Positions 7,571 through 16,978 are shown, counted from the stretch's first letter. The stretch is DNA of 64,000 bases from an uncultured Porphyromonadaceae bacterium (GCA_937892215.1 CALAVE010000061.1:15137-79136); one strand, 5' to 3'. The notes: generated from the sequence alone by a model not told the origin. Numbers and translations: made by a program.

Positions 7571-10500
7571 ATGAAAAAACTTCTACTATTCTGCACGGCT
7601 GTGTGCCTGGTGTTCTCACTGAGCGCACAGATGAAGGTGCAAGGAGTGCCCCTGGCCGACATTCACAAGGTTCAGGCGCAAATCAAGAAAGCGGCCAATG
7701 AAGGTACTTTCACATTCGACGACATCAAGAACTGGAGCGGAGAAGGCCAGAACGAGGCAGCATTCGCTATCCAGTGGAACACCGGCAAGGAATCGGAGAC
7801 CACCGCCATGGTGTTTGGCTACCGCTGGGACGGCACCGCAACCGCGGCCGACATGCTGGATGCCATCGTAAAGAACAACCCGAGACTCTACTACATGTCA
7901 CAGGGCGGAACAGCCTACGGAACGACGGTGGGCGGATTCGGCTGGGACTATGACGATGACGGAGACATAGCCCTAATGCTGGACGGTACGCGAATCGAAA
8001 GCGAGACACGATTCTTTAACGGCACTTCTAATAACTTCGACAAATACACCGCAGCCGATGAGGACGATTACTGGGCCTCAGGGTGGTACTCCGGCTACTG
8101 GTCGCTGTGGCAGAAAGCGTCGGCTGATGCTTCGTGGGGCTACGCTTCGACGGGCATAACCGGCATGAAGTTGACAAACGGAGGATGGGTTGGATTCAAC
8201 TTCGCCGCCGGAATGAGCACCCAGAGTTGGATGCCCCTTGAGTCGGCACCCGCACTTATCCCGGAGGATGCCGAGACAAAAATCATCTACAACAATGTGT
8301 GTTACACACTCACCGCGTGGGGTAACACCAAGAAAGTGTCGGTTTCCGCACCATTTGAGGGTACTGGTATAACTTACGCTTCAGACATCACTATTCCGGC
8401 AACATTCACCTACAAGGAGAACGAATACACGGTGACGGGAGTTGACGACGAGGCATTCAAGGGTTCGGCCGTTACATCGGTGTCGCTACCGAGCACCGTG
8501 AGCAAGATAGGCATCAGCGCGTTTGAGGACTGCGCAAGCCTCACATCGTTCACCCTGCCAGCGGCAGTTAAGAAGATAGGTAACGCGACGTTCAAGGCTT
8601 CGGGGCTGACAACGATGAACATTCCGGCGAGCGTAACGACAATCGGCGAGGGTGCATTCGAAGGCTGCGCGAGCCTGGCTACCATAACACTCAACGAGGG
8701 TCTTACACAGATAGGCGACAACGCATTCGCCGAGACCGCTATCAGTTCGCTGACGCTGCCGGCATCAGTCACTACAATAGGCCAAGTGGCCTTCTTTGCG
8801 TGCGCCGCACTTGAGAACGTGACATTCGCCGATGGCCTCGCCACGATAGGCGACGGAGCATTCTCATACTGCGCCATCACCGAACTGGAGTTGCCCGTAT
8901 CGCTAACCTCAATCGGGGTAAGCGCATTTGAGGGTTGTCCTCTCACAAGCATCAAGTCGATAACCATCACCCCCGCAACCTGCGGCGACGGAGCGTTCGA
9001 CGAGACCACCACGGCCACGGCCACAGTCACCGTGCCATTCGGTTACATAGACCTCTACAAGACCAAGGCCGTGTGGAAAGACTTTGTGAACTTTGCCGAG
9101 CAGACCATGCCGGTTCATGTGGGCGACCGCTTCACCAAGGACGGCATCGCCTACATAGTGACGGCCCTGGGTGACGAGTCGAACGAGGTGAAAGTCACCT
9201 ACCATGACACACAGAACACCGTGGCCAACTCAAACAAGGCCGAATATACAGGCGACATAGAAGTTCCGGCAGTGGTGAATTTCCAGGGGTTAGACCTGAA
9301 AGTCACGGCCCTTGCCGACAGCGCATTCCTGGGAGCGACCGCTCTCACGTCGGTAGTACTGCCCGAAGGCCTGACCCACAGCGGCGCACGCGCATTCTAC
9401 AACTGCTCGGCCATGACATCGGTGGACATACCCTCTACCCTCACCCACTTTGATTTGTACTCGTTCTACAACTGCAAGGCACTCACGAATATCGTGATAC
9501 CGGAAGGAACGACCGAGATTCCCAACTACATGCTCTACAGCAACGAGAAACTGGAGACCCTGAACCTGCCGAGCACCATTGAGACGATAGGCACCTACGC
9601 CTTCTCATACTGCAAGACGCTGGAAAGCGTGGTACTGCCAGAGAGCATCACTGAGATAGGCGCCAACACGTTCACCAGTTGCTCCAAACTGACAAGCGCA
9701 ACACTGCCGTCACAACTCACCGCAATTCCGAACTATATGTTCAGCAACTGCGCCGCGTTGCCGGAAATTTCGATACCTGAGACAGTGACATCGATAGGCA
9801 CGTATGCCTTCAACGGGTGCACCGTGCTGGCTTCAATCAGCCTTCCGCAGAATCTGCAGTCGATAGGCCAAAACGCATTCGCATCGTGCAAGGCCCTGAC
9901 CGAGATCACCATTCCCGAGAGCGTGACAACGGTGGGCAACGCGCTGTTCAGCGGCTGCACCAACCTGAAGAAGGCCATACTGCCCGAGAACAGCGGCATC
10001 ACCGCCTTGGGCACCAACTTCTTCAACGCATGCTCAAGTCTGACCGACATCACGTTTCCGAGCACGCTGACTACAGTGGGTAACAACGCATTCCAGAAGT
10101 GCACATCGCTCTCCCAGATAGCCTTCCCCGAGACCCTCACATCGCTGGGTTCTTACGTGTTCAACGGCTGCACGGCACTGAAGAGCGTGAGCGGCCTTGC
10201 TAATGTGGCTGAAGTTCCCAACTACGGATTCCAGAACTGCACGATGCTGGAGAGCGCGGATTTCGGCAAACATGTAACCCGCCTGGGAACATACGCATTC
10301 CAGAACTGCGGTGCGTTGAAGTCGGCCGACTTCGGCACTGAAATCACCTATATCGGCATGTATGCGCTGGACGGCTGCACGCAGGTTACCGATTTCCAGA
10401 TAGGCGACGCAGTGACAGGCATTTACGCTTACGCGTTCCGCAACGTAGGCTTCAACGAGTTCGTCCTGCCGCCCACGCTGACTTCGTTCACCGGGGCATA

Positions 10501-11209
10501 CGTATTCAATGGAGTGACCGACGCTCACGTATATTCAGCCCTGGAGAATCCGAAGGCCGCCAATGCCAACACATTCACCATCAGCACCGGCGTGTATGCA
10601 CCTGTTACCGTACTCTCAGGCACGGCAAGCAAGTACACATCGCTCACCGGTTGGAAATCAGCCACTATCAGCGAGCCGGAGATAGAGCAGGTGGAGATTG
10701 CCGACAGCGAGATAGAGTTCGGAGAAAAGACCGTGACTGTGACCGCAACACCCGAGTTGGCTTATGCCGAGGCACTGCCCGAGTCATTCGCCAAGTATAA
10801 CGACTCATACTACCTGAAGAGCGCATCGAAGATATCGGTGGAGTTCGCTATTGACGGTGGCGGCAGTTCAGTGGCACGCAGAGCCGAGGCAGAGCCACAG
10901 AGCGTGGAAGGCACATATCAAGATGGCCAGATTGTGGCAGAATCGCCTGAGTTACAGGGTGAGACCGCTTACAAATACCGTGTGGTGGTAACCGATGCCA
11001 ACGGCACCGAGACCGCCAGCGATTGGCAGAAATTCACCACCGAGGGCACCATCACAGCCGTAACCGACATCAAGGCTGAGTCCGAGGCAGTGGAGACCAT
11101 CTACTACAATGCCCAAGGAATGCAGTCGAGCACACCGTTCCGCGGCATCAACATCGTGGTAACCACGCATGCCGACGGCAGCAAGAGCACAAGCAAGGTG
11201 GTGAAGTAA
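7571..11209 (+). CDS. BspA-like LRR_5 surface protein with novel N-terminal domain and export tail
   Basis: A 1212-residue secreted protein: signal peptide (MKKLLLFCTAVCLVFSLSAQ); a distinct domain at about 20-230 (FDDIKNWSGEGQNEAAFAIQ, then AMVFGYRWDGTATAADML); two long blocks of BspA/LRR_5 repeats (about 260-490 and 540-1000, recurring units such as IGDNAFAxCxxLxSVxLPxS); a short beta domain; and the C-terminal tail YYNAQGMQSSTPFRGINIVV...KVVK shared with three other proteins here. BspA-like repeats mediate adhesion. The gene lies directly behind a complete cobalamin riboswitch and promoter, so expression should fall when B12 is plentiful. I vaguely associate YRWDG-type N-terminal domains with Bacteroidota B12 loci; a cobalamin-related role is inference. 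A hairpin terminator follows. Confidence 0.88.
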   Translation: MKKLLLFCTAVCLVFSLSAQMKVQGVPLADIHKVQAQIKKAANEGTFTFDDIKNWSGEGQNEAAFAIQWNTGKESETTAMVFGYRWDGTATAADMLDAIVKNNPRLYYMSQGGTAYGTTVGGFGWDYDDDGDIALMLDGTRIESETRFFNGTSNNFDKYTAADEDDYWASGWYSGYWSLWQKASADASWGYASTGITGMKLTNGGWVGFNFAAGMSTQSWMPLESAPALIPEDAETKIIYNNVCYTLTAWGNTKKVSVSAPFEGTGITYASDITIPATFTYKENEYTVTGVDDEAFKGSAVTSVSLPSTVSKIGISAFEDCASLTSFTLPAAVKKIGNATFKASGLTTMNIPASVTTIGEGAFEGCASLATITLNEGLTQIGDNAFAETAISSLTLPASVTTIGQVAFFACAALENVTFADGLATIGDGAFSYCAITELELPVSLTSIGVSAFEGCPLTSIKSITITPATCGDGAFDETTTATATVTVPFGYIDLYKTKAVWKDFVNFAEQTMPVHVGDRFTKDGIAYIVTALGDESNEVKVTYHDTQNTVANSNKAEYTGDIEVPAVVNFQGLDLKVTALADSAFLGATALTSVVLPEGLTHSGARAFYNCSAMTSVDIPSTLTHFDLYSFYNCKALTNIVIPEGTTEIPNYMLYSNEKLETLNLPSTIETIGTYAFSYCKTLESVVLPESITEIGANTFTSCSKLTSATLPSQLTAIPNYMFSNCAALPEISIPETVTSIGTYAFNGCTVLASISLPQNLQSIGQNAFASCKALTEITIPESVTTVGNALFSGCTNLKKAILPENSGITALGTNFFNACSSLTDITFPSTLTTVGNNAFQKCTSLSQIAFPETLTSLGSYVFNGCTALKSVSGLANVAEVPNYGFQNCTMLESADFGKHVTRLGTYAFQNCGALKSADFGTEITYIGMYALDGCTQVTDFQIGDAVTGIYAYAFRNVGFNEFVLPPTLTSFTGAYVFNGVTDAHVYSALENPKAANANTFTISTGVYAPVTVLSGTASKYTSLTGWKSATISEPEIEQVEIADSEIEFGEKTVTVTATPELAYAEALPESFAKYNDSYYLKSASKISVEFAIDGGGSSVARRAEAEPQSVEGTYQDGQIVAESPELQGETAYKYRVVVTDANGTETASDWQKFTTEGTITAVTDIKAESEAVETIYYNAQGMQSSTPFRGINIVVTTHADGSKSTSKVVK

Positions 11210-11244
11210 GAGAACCGGAAACGACAGAAACTTTTGAGTATAGC

Positions 11245-11279
11245 GAGGGCGACAGTGTGTGAACTGCCGCCCTCACTTT
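11245..11279. terminator. Terminator between convergent genes
   Basis: GAGGGCGACAGT (11245-11256) pairs with ACTGCCGCCCTC (11263-11274), a 12-bp stem with one mismatch and a 6-nt loop followed by ACTTTT. It separates the plus-strand BspA-like gene from the minus-strand propeller gene. Confidence 0.7.
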
Positions 11280-11332
11280 TGCTAAACTGATTGGGTGATT
11301 GGGGTTTTTAGATTGATTGGGGTTTGGACAAA

Positions 11333-12634
11333 TCAGTTTCCCATCACCATGCCGGCGAGAGCGACCACATCGCTCACGTCCACGCTGAGGTCGGCGTTCA
11401 CGTTGGCACGTTCAGGCAGGAACTCGGCAGGAGTCTCGCCCATCACATGATTTGCCATCGCTACCACGTCGCCCACATCAACCGCCCCATCGCCATTAAC
11501 GTCGCCAGGGAGCCCCTGAGCGGTCCAGAGCGAGCGCACGATTTGCGACGGGAACCAGTAGTGCCCGGGCATTTTAACCGATTTCTTCAGTTCGCCTGTG
11601 GAGCCGTCGTAGATGTTGAACCAGTAGTTTGTGGAACTGTAGCCCTGGAAAGTGCAGGCCAGAATGTCGCCGCTCTCGGGGTCGGTAGCCACCACGTGGC
11701 CGTACATCTGCTGCTTGCCGTCGAACTGAATGAATTTCTCGGTATATTGCTGAGAGTCAAAATTATATTTGCTGAGATATTTCAGGCCCTCGCCGCTGCA
11801 GTAAACCACCGCATTCTCGCCCTTGACCGGAGCCGGTGCGCAGGGCTTGGGTGTGAACCAGGGATAGAGCGAAGCGGCCGGCACATCATATGTTTCGCCC
11901 AGAGAGTCATCGTCGGTGATAGCCACAAACTGCTCGGTGTCGGAATCAGAAGGGGTGCCCCACGTGCAACTGTTCACCGCGGCATAGAGCCGCCCCTGCA
12001 CCTCGAAGACCGTGGTGACGTTTTCGAGTGCTATGGTTGATATGAGTTGGTCCGACTCAGTGTCCACCACCATCACCCCGGCGGGTGTGGCGACATAGAG
12101 TTTGGAACCGCGGACCAGCATATCGCCCATTCCCGGGCTATACATCGAGTCCTCGCTGCCGGAGCCTTCGATTTTGCCAATCTGCTCCATCGTGTTGAGG
12201 TCATAGACGTAAAGGCCGATGTTAGTGCCAACGTAGAACTTACCGGCATCGGGGGCGACAGCCACGCCGCGCGTGTCGGCCTCGCCGTCGATAAGTGCGT
12301 GGACAGCGATAGGTTGCAACGAGGAGGCGTCGAGCACCGTCAGCCGTCCGCCGGTGCTGCCGAAGTTCTGCTTGGAAGTGATGAATAGTTTGCCGTCGGC
12401 TAGAGCGGCAAATTGAGCAGTCATTCCCAGCGGCGAGCCCTCGTCGGCCTGCAAGATGTTAGCGTTGAGTTCGCCGGTTGCCGCCGAATAGAAATTCAGC
12501 AGGCCCGGTTCCACACCGTACTGACCCTCGGCGATGATGAAATAGCCATTGACATACTGAGCGTCGGCGACAAATGCCGTCATCAGCAGAGAAGCGGCCA
12601 GAGCGGCCATAAGTTTCAGACTTGATAATCTCAT
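11333..12634 (-). CDS. Secreted beta-propeller protein with C-terminal dockerin
   Basis: A 433-residue exported protein. The start at 12634 (MRLSSLKLMAALAASLLMTAFVADA) is chosen because it opens the signal peptide; the frame extends 12 codons further. The body has YVTN/YncE-type blades (GKLFITSKQNFGSTGGRLTV, KFYVGTNIGLYVYDLNTMEQ, LYVATPAGVMVVDTESDQLI), suggesting a binding propeller on the cell surface. The last about 60 residues are a dockerin-like pair: GDVNGDGAVDVGDVVAMANHVMG with an intact calcium loop, and NVNADLSVDVSDVVALAGMVMG, where the loop is degenerate. Two more proteins in the window end the same way. No cohesin partner is visible and the ligand is unknown. Confidence 0.82.
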   Translation of the reverse strand: MRLSSLKLMAALAASLLMTAFVADAQYVNGYFIIAEGQYGVEPGLLNFYSAATGELNANILQADEGSPLGMTAQFAALADGKLFITSKQNFGSTGGRLTVLDASSLQPIAVHALIDGEADTRGVAVAPDAGKFYVGTNIGLYVYDLNTMEQIGKIEGSGSEDSMYSPGMGDMLVRGSKLYVATPAGVMVVDTESDQLISTIALENVTTVFEVQGRLYAAVNSCTWGTPSDSDTEQFVAITDDDSLGETYDVPAASLYPWFTPKPCAPAPVKGENAVVYCSGEGLKYLSKYNFDSQQYTEKFIQFDGKQQMYGHVVATDPESGDILACTFQGYSSTNYWFNIYDGSTGELKKSVKMPGHYWFPSQIVRSLWTAQGLPGDVNGDGAVDVGDVVAMANHVMGETPAEFLPERANVNADLSVDVSDVVALAGMVMGN

Positions 12635-12817
12635 ATTTTCAAAAAAATTATGCGTCAAAAAAAAGTCCACGAATTTGCGGGTAAATCACGTTACTAACCG
12701 CAAATTTAGTGATTTTTCCGCACATCACAGCGCACTTCATCACCATTTATTGATGAAGCGGTGAAATAGAGGCGAAGGCGCGCCGGAAGCCGCAGACATG
12801 CGATGCAGAAAACGGCA

Positions 12818-12875
12818 TTGACAAGGGCGGCCGAAAGCAGTAATTTTGTACCGAGAAAACGAGCAAATCAGGAGG
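12818..12875 (+). promoter_or_regulatory. Promoter and strong Shine-Dalgarno of the terminase gene
   Basis: TTG (12818-12820), 20 nt, TAATTTTG (12841-12848) fits the Bacteroidota promoter. AGGAGG at 12870-12875 lies 7 nt before the ATG at 12883, a textbook Shine-Dalgarno. Most genes here lack one, so this is unusual and phage-like. Confidence 0.6.
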
Positions 12876-12882
12876 ACGAATC

Positions 12883-14766
12883 ATGGAAACGAAGGTGGAA
12901 ATACTTAGCAACGAGATACTTGAGGAAAACGCAAGGCGAAACGCGGCCATTGCGGCAGAAGAATGTGGCTACGACCCTATTAAGGGTACCGGCTCGTGCG
13001 GTGCCCGACGCGAGAGGAGCGTTCGCGGAGAGCGATTCAGCGTTCCGGTGGCGATGATTGAGAGCGAGCCGCGGACAGTGTTCCAGTCGAAGCGCGCATT
13101 CACCCTGGCCCGGATTCGCTACGACTTTGAATACTGGTGCGTCCGCTGCGTGAAAATCCGCGACAAGGTGAGCGGCAAGGAGATACCGTTTGTGCTGAAC
13201 CATGCCCAGCGCCGGCTGTTGGCAGTGCTGGAGGCGCAGCGCAGCGCACACAGGCCGGTACGTGTGATACTGCTCAAGGCCCGTCAGTGGGGCGGCTCGA
13301 CGCTGGTGCAGATGTATATGGCATGGATACAGATAGTGCTTCACAAGAACTGGAATAGTCTGATATGCGGCCACTTGCGCGACACAGCCGCAGCAATCCG
13401 CAGCATCTACAGTCGCCTGCTGGCCAACTATCCCCCAGAACTGGCGTCAGAAGTGGGCAAGATGCAGTTTAGGAGTTTTGAGGGCAGCCGTAACGCCAGT
13501 GTGATAAGCGGGCGCGGTTGCGTGGTGATGATGGGTTCGGCTCAGACCCAGGAATCGGTACGCGGCTACGACCTGAGCATGGCGCACCTGACCGAGGTAG
13601 CCTTCTGGCCGGAGACCGACCGCCACAGCCCCGAAGACGTGGTGCGGAGCGTGAGCGGCACTGTGGAGATGAAGCCCGACACGGTGATAGTGTATGAGTC
13701 CACGGCCAACGGCATGGGCAATTTCTTCCACAGCGAGTGGCTGCGTTCCAAGGCAGGGATGAGCGACAAGACGGCGGTGTTTGTGCCGTGGTACGAGATA
13801 GAACTCTACCGGCGTCCGGTGGCCGATGCGGCTCAGTTGTGGCAAGAGATGGACGAGTATGAGCGGGACCTGTGGCATAAGGACGGCTGCACACTGGAGA
13901 TGATAAACTGGTATCACCACAAGCGTCGCGAATATCAGAGCCACGCCCAGATGAAGGCCGAGTTTCCGAGCAACGACATAGAGGCGTTCAGCAACACGGG
14001 GCGCAACGTGTTTGACATGAACGGCCTGGTGACGTTCAGCCGGAGTTGCCGCGAGCCGCTGGAGCGCGGAGACGTGGTGGGTGACTACAAGAGTGTGGAC
14101 AACGTGCGCTGGGAGCCGAGCGAAAGCGGAGAGATGGCGATGTGGCGCCGGCCGGAGCCAAGCGTGGTGAAGAGCCGGTGGGTGGTGACGGTGGACGTGG
14201 GCGGCCGAAGCGACAAGGCCGATTATTCGGTGATAAGCGTGATGGACCGCGGCGAGAACTGGGACGACAAACCCGAGGTGGTGGCGCAGTGGCGCGGGCA
14301 CTGCGACCATGACCTGCTGGCGTGGAAGTCGGCACAGGTGGCGAAATACTACGGCAACGCCCTGCTGGTGGTGGAGAGCAACACGCTGGAGTGCGAATAT
14401 ACTGAGGGCGACAGTAGCGCGTTTGTGCTGGAGGTGATTTCGCGGCACTACGGCAATGTGTACCGCCGTCAACAGACCAACCGGGCAGGATTTCAGACCA
14501 ACCGCGAAACCAAGCAGGGTGCGGTGAGCGGGCTGATAGAGTGCGTGCGTGACGGGCTGTACGTGGAGCGTGACATGGAGGCAGTGAACGAGATGAGTTG
14601 GTACGAGGTGAAGCAGAACGGGGGCTACGGTGCTATGCGTGGCCGTCATGACGACATACTGATGACGCGCGCTATAGGTATGGCGGTGGTGCGTGAACTG
14701 AACGAGCGGCGGTTACGCAGTCACCTTCATCCGCTTCGTGCGGAAGACTTTATCGCCAGATGGTGA
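12883..14766 (+). CDS. Orphan phage-type terminase large subunit
   Basis: A 627-residue protein with the architecture of the DNA-packaging ATPase-nuclease of tailed phages. The Walker A variant is KARQWGGST (132-140), the Walker B region LSMAHLTEVAFW (231-242, acidic pair ending in E238), and the coupling motif YESTANG (271-277). The C-terminal RNase H-like nuclease begins at VVTVDVGGRSDKADYSVISV, with VVESNTLE as a further acidic element and GRHDDILMTRAIGMAV near the end. Length and motif order are complete. No small terminase, portal, capsid or tail gene adjoins it, so it is a domesticated relic or a cargo gene rather than part of an intact prophage. The strong Shine-Dalgarno supports a phage origin. 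Its frame is fully open, suggesting selection or recent arrival. Confidence 0.85.
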   Translation: METKVEILSNEILEENARRNAAIAAEECGYDPIKGTGSCGARRERSVRGERFSVPVAMIESEPRTVFQSKRAFTLARIRYDFEYWCVRCVKIRDKVSGKEIPFVLNHAQRRLLAVLEAQRSAHRPVRVILLKARQWGGSTLVQMYMAWIQIVLHKNWNSLICGHLRDTAAAIRSIYSRLLANYPPELASEVGKMQFRSFEGSRNASVISGRGCVVMMGSAQTQESVRGYDLSMAHLTEVAFWPETDRHSPEDVVRSVSGTVEMKPDTVIVYESTANGMGNFFHSEWLRSKAGMSDKTAVFVPWYEIELYRRPVADAAQLWQEMDEYERDLWHKDGCTLEMINWYHHKRREYQSHAQMKAEFPSNDIEAFSNTGRNVFDMNGLVTFSRSCREPLERGDVVGDYKSVDNVRWEPSESGEMAMWRRPEPSVVKSRWVVTVDVGGRSDKADYSVISVMDRGENWDDKPEVVAQWRGHCDHDLLAWKSAQVAKYYGNALLVVESNTLECEYTEGDSSAFVLEVISRHYGNVYRRQQTNRAGFQTNRETKQGAVSGLIECVRDGLYVERDMEAVNEMSWYEVKQNGGYGAMRGRHDDILMTRAIGMAVVRELNERRLRSHLHPLRAEDFIARW

Positions 14767-15448
14767 GCGGGCCGCGAATGGATTTTGTGGGGAGGTTTTT
14801 AACGCGGATTTATGGGGATAGGGCCTATAAAGCCTACATAGCAGGGAATAAGCCGGTGGGTGGAGGGCGATGCCGGGTGTGATGGGGCTTATAGGGGCTT
14901 ATAGCGGGTATGCGGAGGTGTGGAACGGTGAATGGTGGTGAACCTCTACGAGGTTCGTCCCCGTGCCGGCTCGTTACCCCACCATTCATTCGCTTCGCTC
15001 ATATCATGGTGGGGATTGCACAGTGGAAATCGCCTCCGGCGATGGGAAATGGGAGGATAGGTTTCGGGGATGGTGGAGTTTTTAAACACAAATGCGGTGA
15101 GTCTCAATCGCCGAATGGCGACCGCGCCCCGGCTTTCAGCCGACGAGACGCTTTGAGCTCACTCGCGAGCTCGCCTTCGGCTCGGTTGCACGTAAATGAC
15201 ACACAAATTAGAGGATGGAGGGGGTGAGGTTTTGAACACAAATTGGCGCAAATGACACACAAATTAATGATAGTGCATTGGTGGAGGGATATGAACACAA
15301 ATTAGAGATGGTGGGCTGGAGGGGGATTTTTAACACAGTTACACGCAAATATCACGCAAATATCAGGGGGAGGAAATAGATGGATAAGTCCTATACGGCT
15401 TATGGGGCTTATAGGACTTATGGGACTTATGGGGAGAATGGTGTGGGA
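14767..15448. repeat. Repeat-rich non-coding spacer behind the terminase
   Basis: About 680 bases without a credible gene. It holds GGGGCTTATAG-type units near 14884-14906 and a 9-nt tandem array (GGRCTTATR) around 15392-15435; a nested inverted repeat (GAATGGTGG 14930-14938 with CCACCATTC 14979-14987, enclosing AACCTC/GAGGTT); palindromes TCGCC-N3/4-GGCGA at 15030-15042 and 15108-15121; and scattered AACACAAAT/GACACACAAATTA motifs between 15084 and 15360. This is a mosaic of short interspersed elements of the kind that accumulates in Bacteroidales intergenic DNA. Confidence 0.75.
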
Positions 15449-16978
15449 TTATTTGCGTTTTCGCTTGAGTATGAATATGGCCGCGATGGCGATGAGAATC
15501 GCCACGGCAACGGGTACGAGCCAGGGGCGCTCGCTGACGAATGTGAGTGCGGGCACGGCGGCTTGAGTCGGCTTAACGCCGGGCGTGATGGAGAGCATGG
15601 AGTCGGTGGGAGCATCATCGGTGCCGGCCGGATGAAGTACAGGTTCGGGGGTGGCATACTTGACGGTGAAGATGTTAACCGAGTTACCGCCGCCAGATGG
15701 CTTCGCCTGGCTGGTTACGATAACCTTGGTGCCGTCATCGGAAATGGCAAGTCCCACAGGATAGGAGTCGCACCGGATTTGCGCAATCTGCGTCATGTCG
15801 CTCGTGCGGACCACGCAGAGCAGGCTGGCCGTGTTGCATGCCACGAAGGCGTACTTTCCGCTGGGCGAGAGTTCCAGAGTGCGCGCACCGCCACCCACTC
15901 GGCACGTTTTCCACCCACGGACCTGCGCGGAGCGCGACGAAGCCAAGCGGGCGATGGCTGTGCGCACCGAGTCGAGGCAGCAACGCTGCACCACCCCCGA
16001 TGAGTTGCTGCTAAGATATAGGTATGGCTGACGGATGACGATGTGTCGAGGACTCTGTGAACCGGTGATGTTGCCGATGCACTTGCGCGCCGCCATGTCG
16101 ATAACCTGAATTCCGCCGCCGGCCATTGAGCCCACCAGCAGATATCGGTCGCCGGGCATAAAGACCGTGCCACGCAGTAGCAGGCCACTATTGGCGTCGC
16201 GATTCACCGCGTGAGTGAGGCTAAAATTGAGCGATAGTTCGTTAGGTGTGGGAACATTGGCGATGTAGCGCCAGTCCTTCGGTTCAGAGCCGGAAATGTC
16301 GATAAGGCCCACAGTATTGTTACCCCAGTGAGTGACGGCCATAGTCTTGCCATCGTGAGAGCAGGCAATCATCTTAGGCAGAGGTCCGGTGACGATGAGA
16401 CGCACGATAGAGTCGTAACGAGAGTCGATAACGGCAATAGCCGATGGTTCCTGTGCGTTGATGTCGAAAGTGCGTCGATAGTAAGGCACCCAGAGGTATC
16501 GCCCGCCATGCGAGAACTCACTTTCCACCGGTTTCCCGCTGAAACTGCGCGTGTCGCGGTTGCGATAGTGTCGGAAACGGAACATCGAACTGTCCGGGGC
16601 CCAGAGCCCATAGTGCTCACGGCCGAACTTGTGCGGAATAATCTTCAGGCGCTTGTTAGAATTCATGTCGTAAACCACAGTCTGGCAACCCTCGAGCGAG
16701 TTGACATAGAACTTGGAGCCATCGGGGTGGATGTTGGCACTCTTAGGCGAAAGAATGGCCGAGTCGCGATACTGGATAAGCGAGCGCGACATGGAGTAGT
16801 TCTGTTTCTTGTCGGTGAGCGTGATGGAGAGCGAGCCGTCGGAAGCGGTGGTGGAAAGCCCGACAGGAGCCACCACGGGAGCCGGTCCGGCCGAAGCAGC
16901 CATCAAAGATTGCGGCATGGCAAAAGCGAGAGCCACAACGAACGCAACAGCACGCGATAATACAAAGTTCATCTTCAT
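15449..16978 (-). CDS. YncE-like beta-propeller protein with C-terminal membrane anchor
   Basis: A 509-residue exported protein. The frame extends upstream to 17224, but the start at 16978 (MKMNFVLSRAVAFVVALAFAMPQSLMA) is chosen for its signal peptide and because the extension is not protein-like. The body has repeated propeller blades: KFYVNSLEGCQTVVYDMNSN, YLWVPYYRRTFDINAQEPSA, KYAFVACNTASLLCVVRTSD, and SYPVGLAISDDGTKVIVTSQ. It ends in one transmembrane helix (PWLVPVAVAILIAIAAIFIL) and a KRKRK tail. With a signal peptide and a C-terminal stop-transfer it should be a type I membrane protein with the propeller in the periplasm. Unlike its neighbours it has neither dockerin nor the KVVK tail. 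Ligand unknown. Confidence 0.8.
   Translation of the reverse strand: MKMNFVLSRAVAFVVALAFAMPQSLMAASAGPAPVVAPVGLSTTASDGSLSITLTDKKQNYSMSRSLIQYRDSAILSPKSANIHPDGSKFYVNSLEGCQTVVYDMNSNKRLKIIPHKFGREHYGLWAPDSSMFRFRHYRNRDTRSFSGKPVESEFSHGGRYLWVPYYRRTFDINAQEPSAIAVIDSRYDSIVRLIVTGPLPKMIACSHDGKTMAVTHWGNNTVGLIDISGSEPKDWRYIANVPTPNELSLNFSLTHAVNRDANSGLLLRGTVFMPGDRYLLVGSMAGGGIQVIDMAARKCIGNITGSQSPRHIVIRQPYLYLSSNSSGVVQRCCLDSVRTAIARLASSRSAQVRGWKTCRVGGGARTLELSPSGKYAFVACNTASLLCVVRTSDMTQIAQIRCDSYPVGLAISDDGTKVIVTSQAKPSGGGNSVNIFTVKYATPEPVLHPAGTDDAPTDSMLSITPGVKPTQAAVPALTFVSERPWLVPVAVAILIAIAAIFILKRKRK

Noticed and set aside
13447..14649. Open frame of 400 codons antisense to the terminase
   Set aside because: Histidine- and leucine-rich shadow translation opposite a protein with complete terminase motifs.
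14910..15227. ORFs in the spacer behind the terminase, including 14910-15227 and the AYGAYRTYG-type frame at 15380
   Set aside because: Their translations simply follow the short DNA repeats (tandem GGRCTTATR, palindromes) and lack protein-like composition.
12883..15448. Intact prophage
   Set aside because: Only a terminase large subunit is present; the neighbours are host-type secreted proteins and a non-coding spacer.
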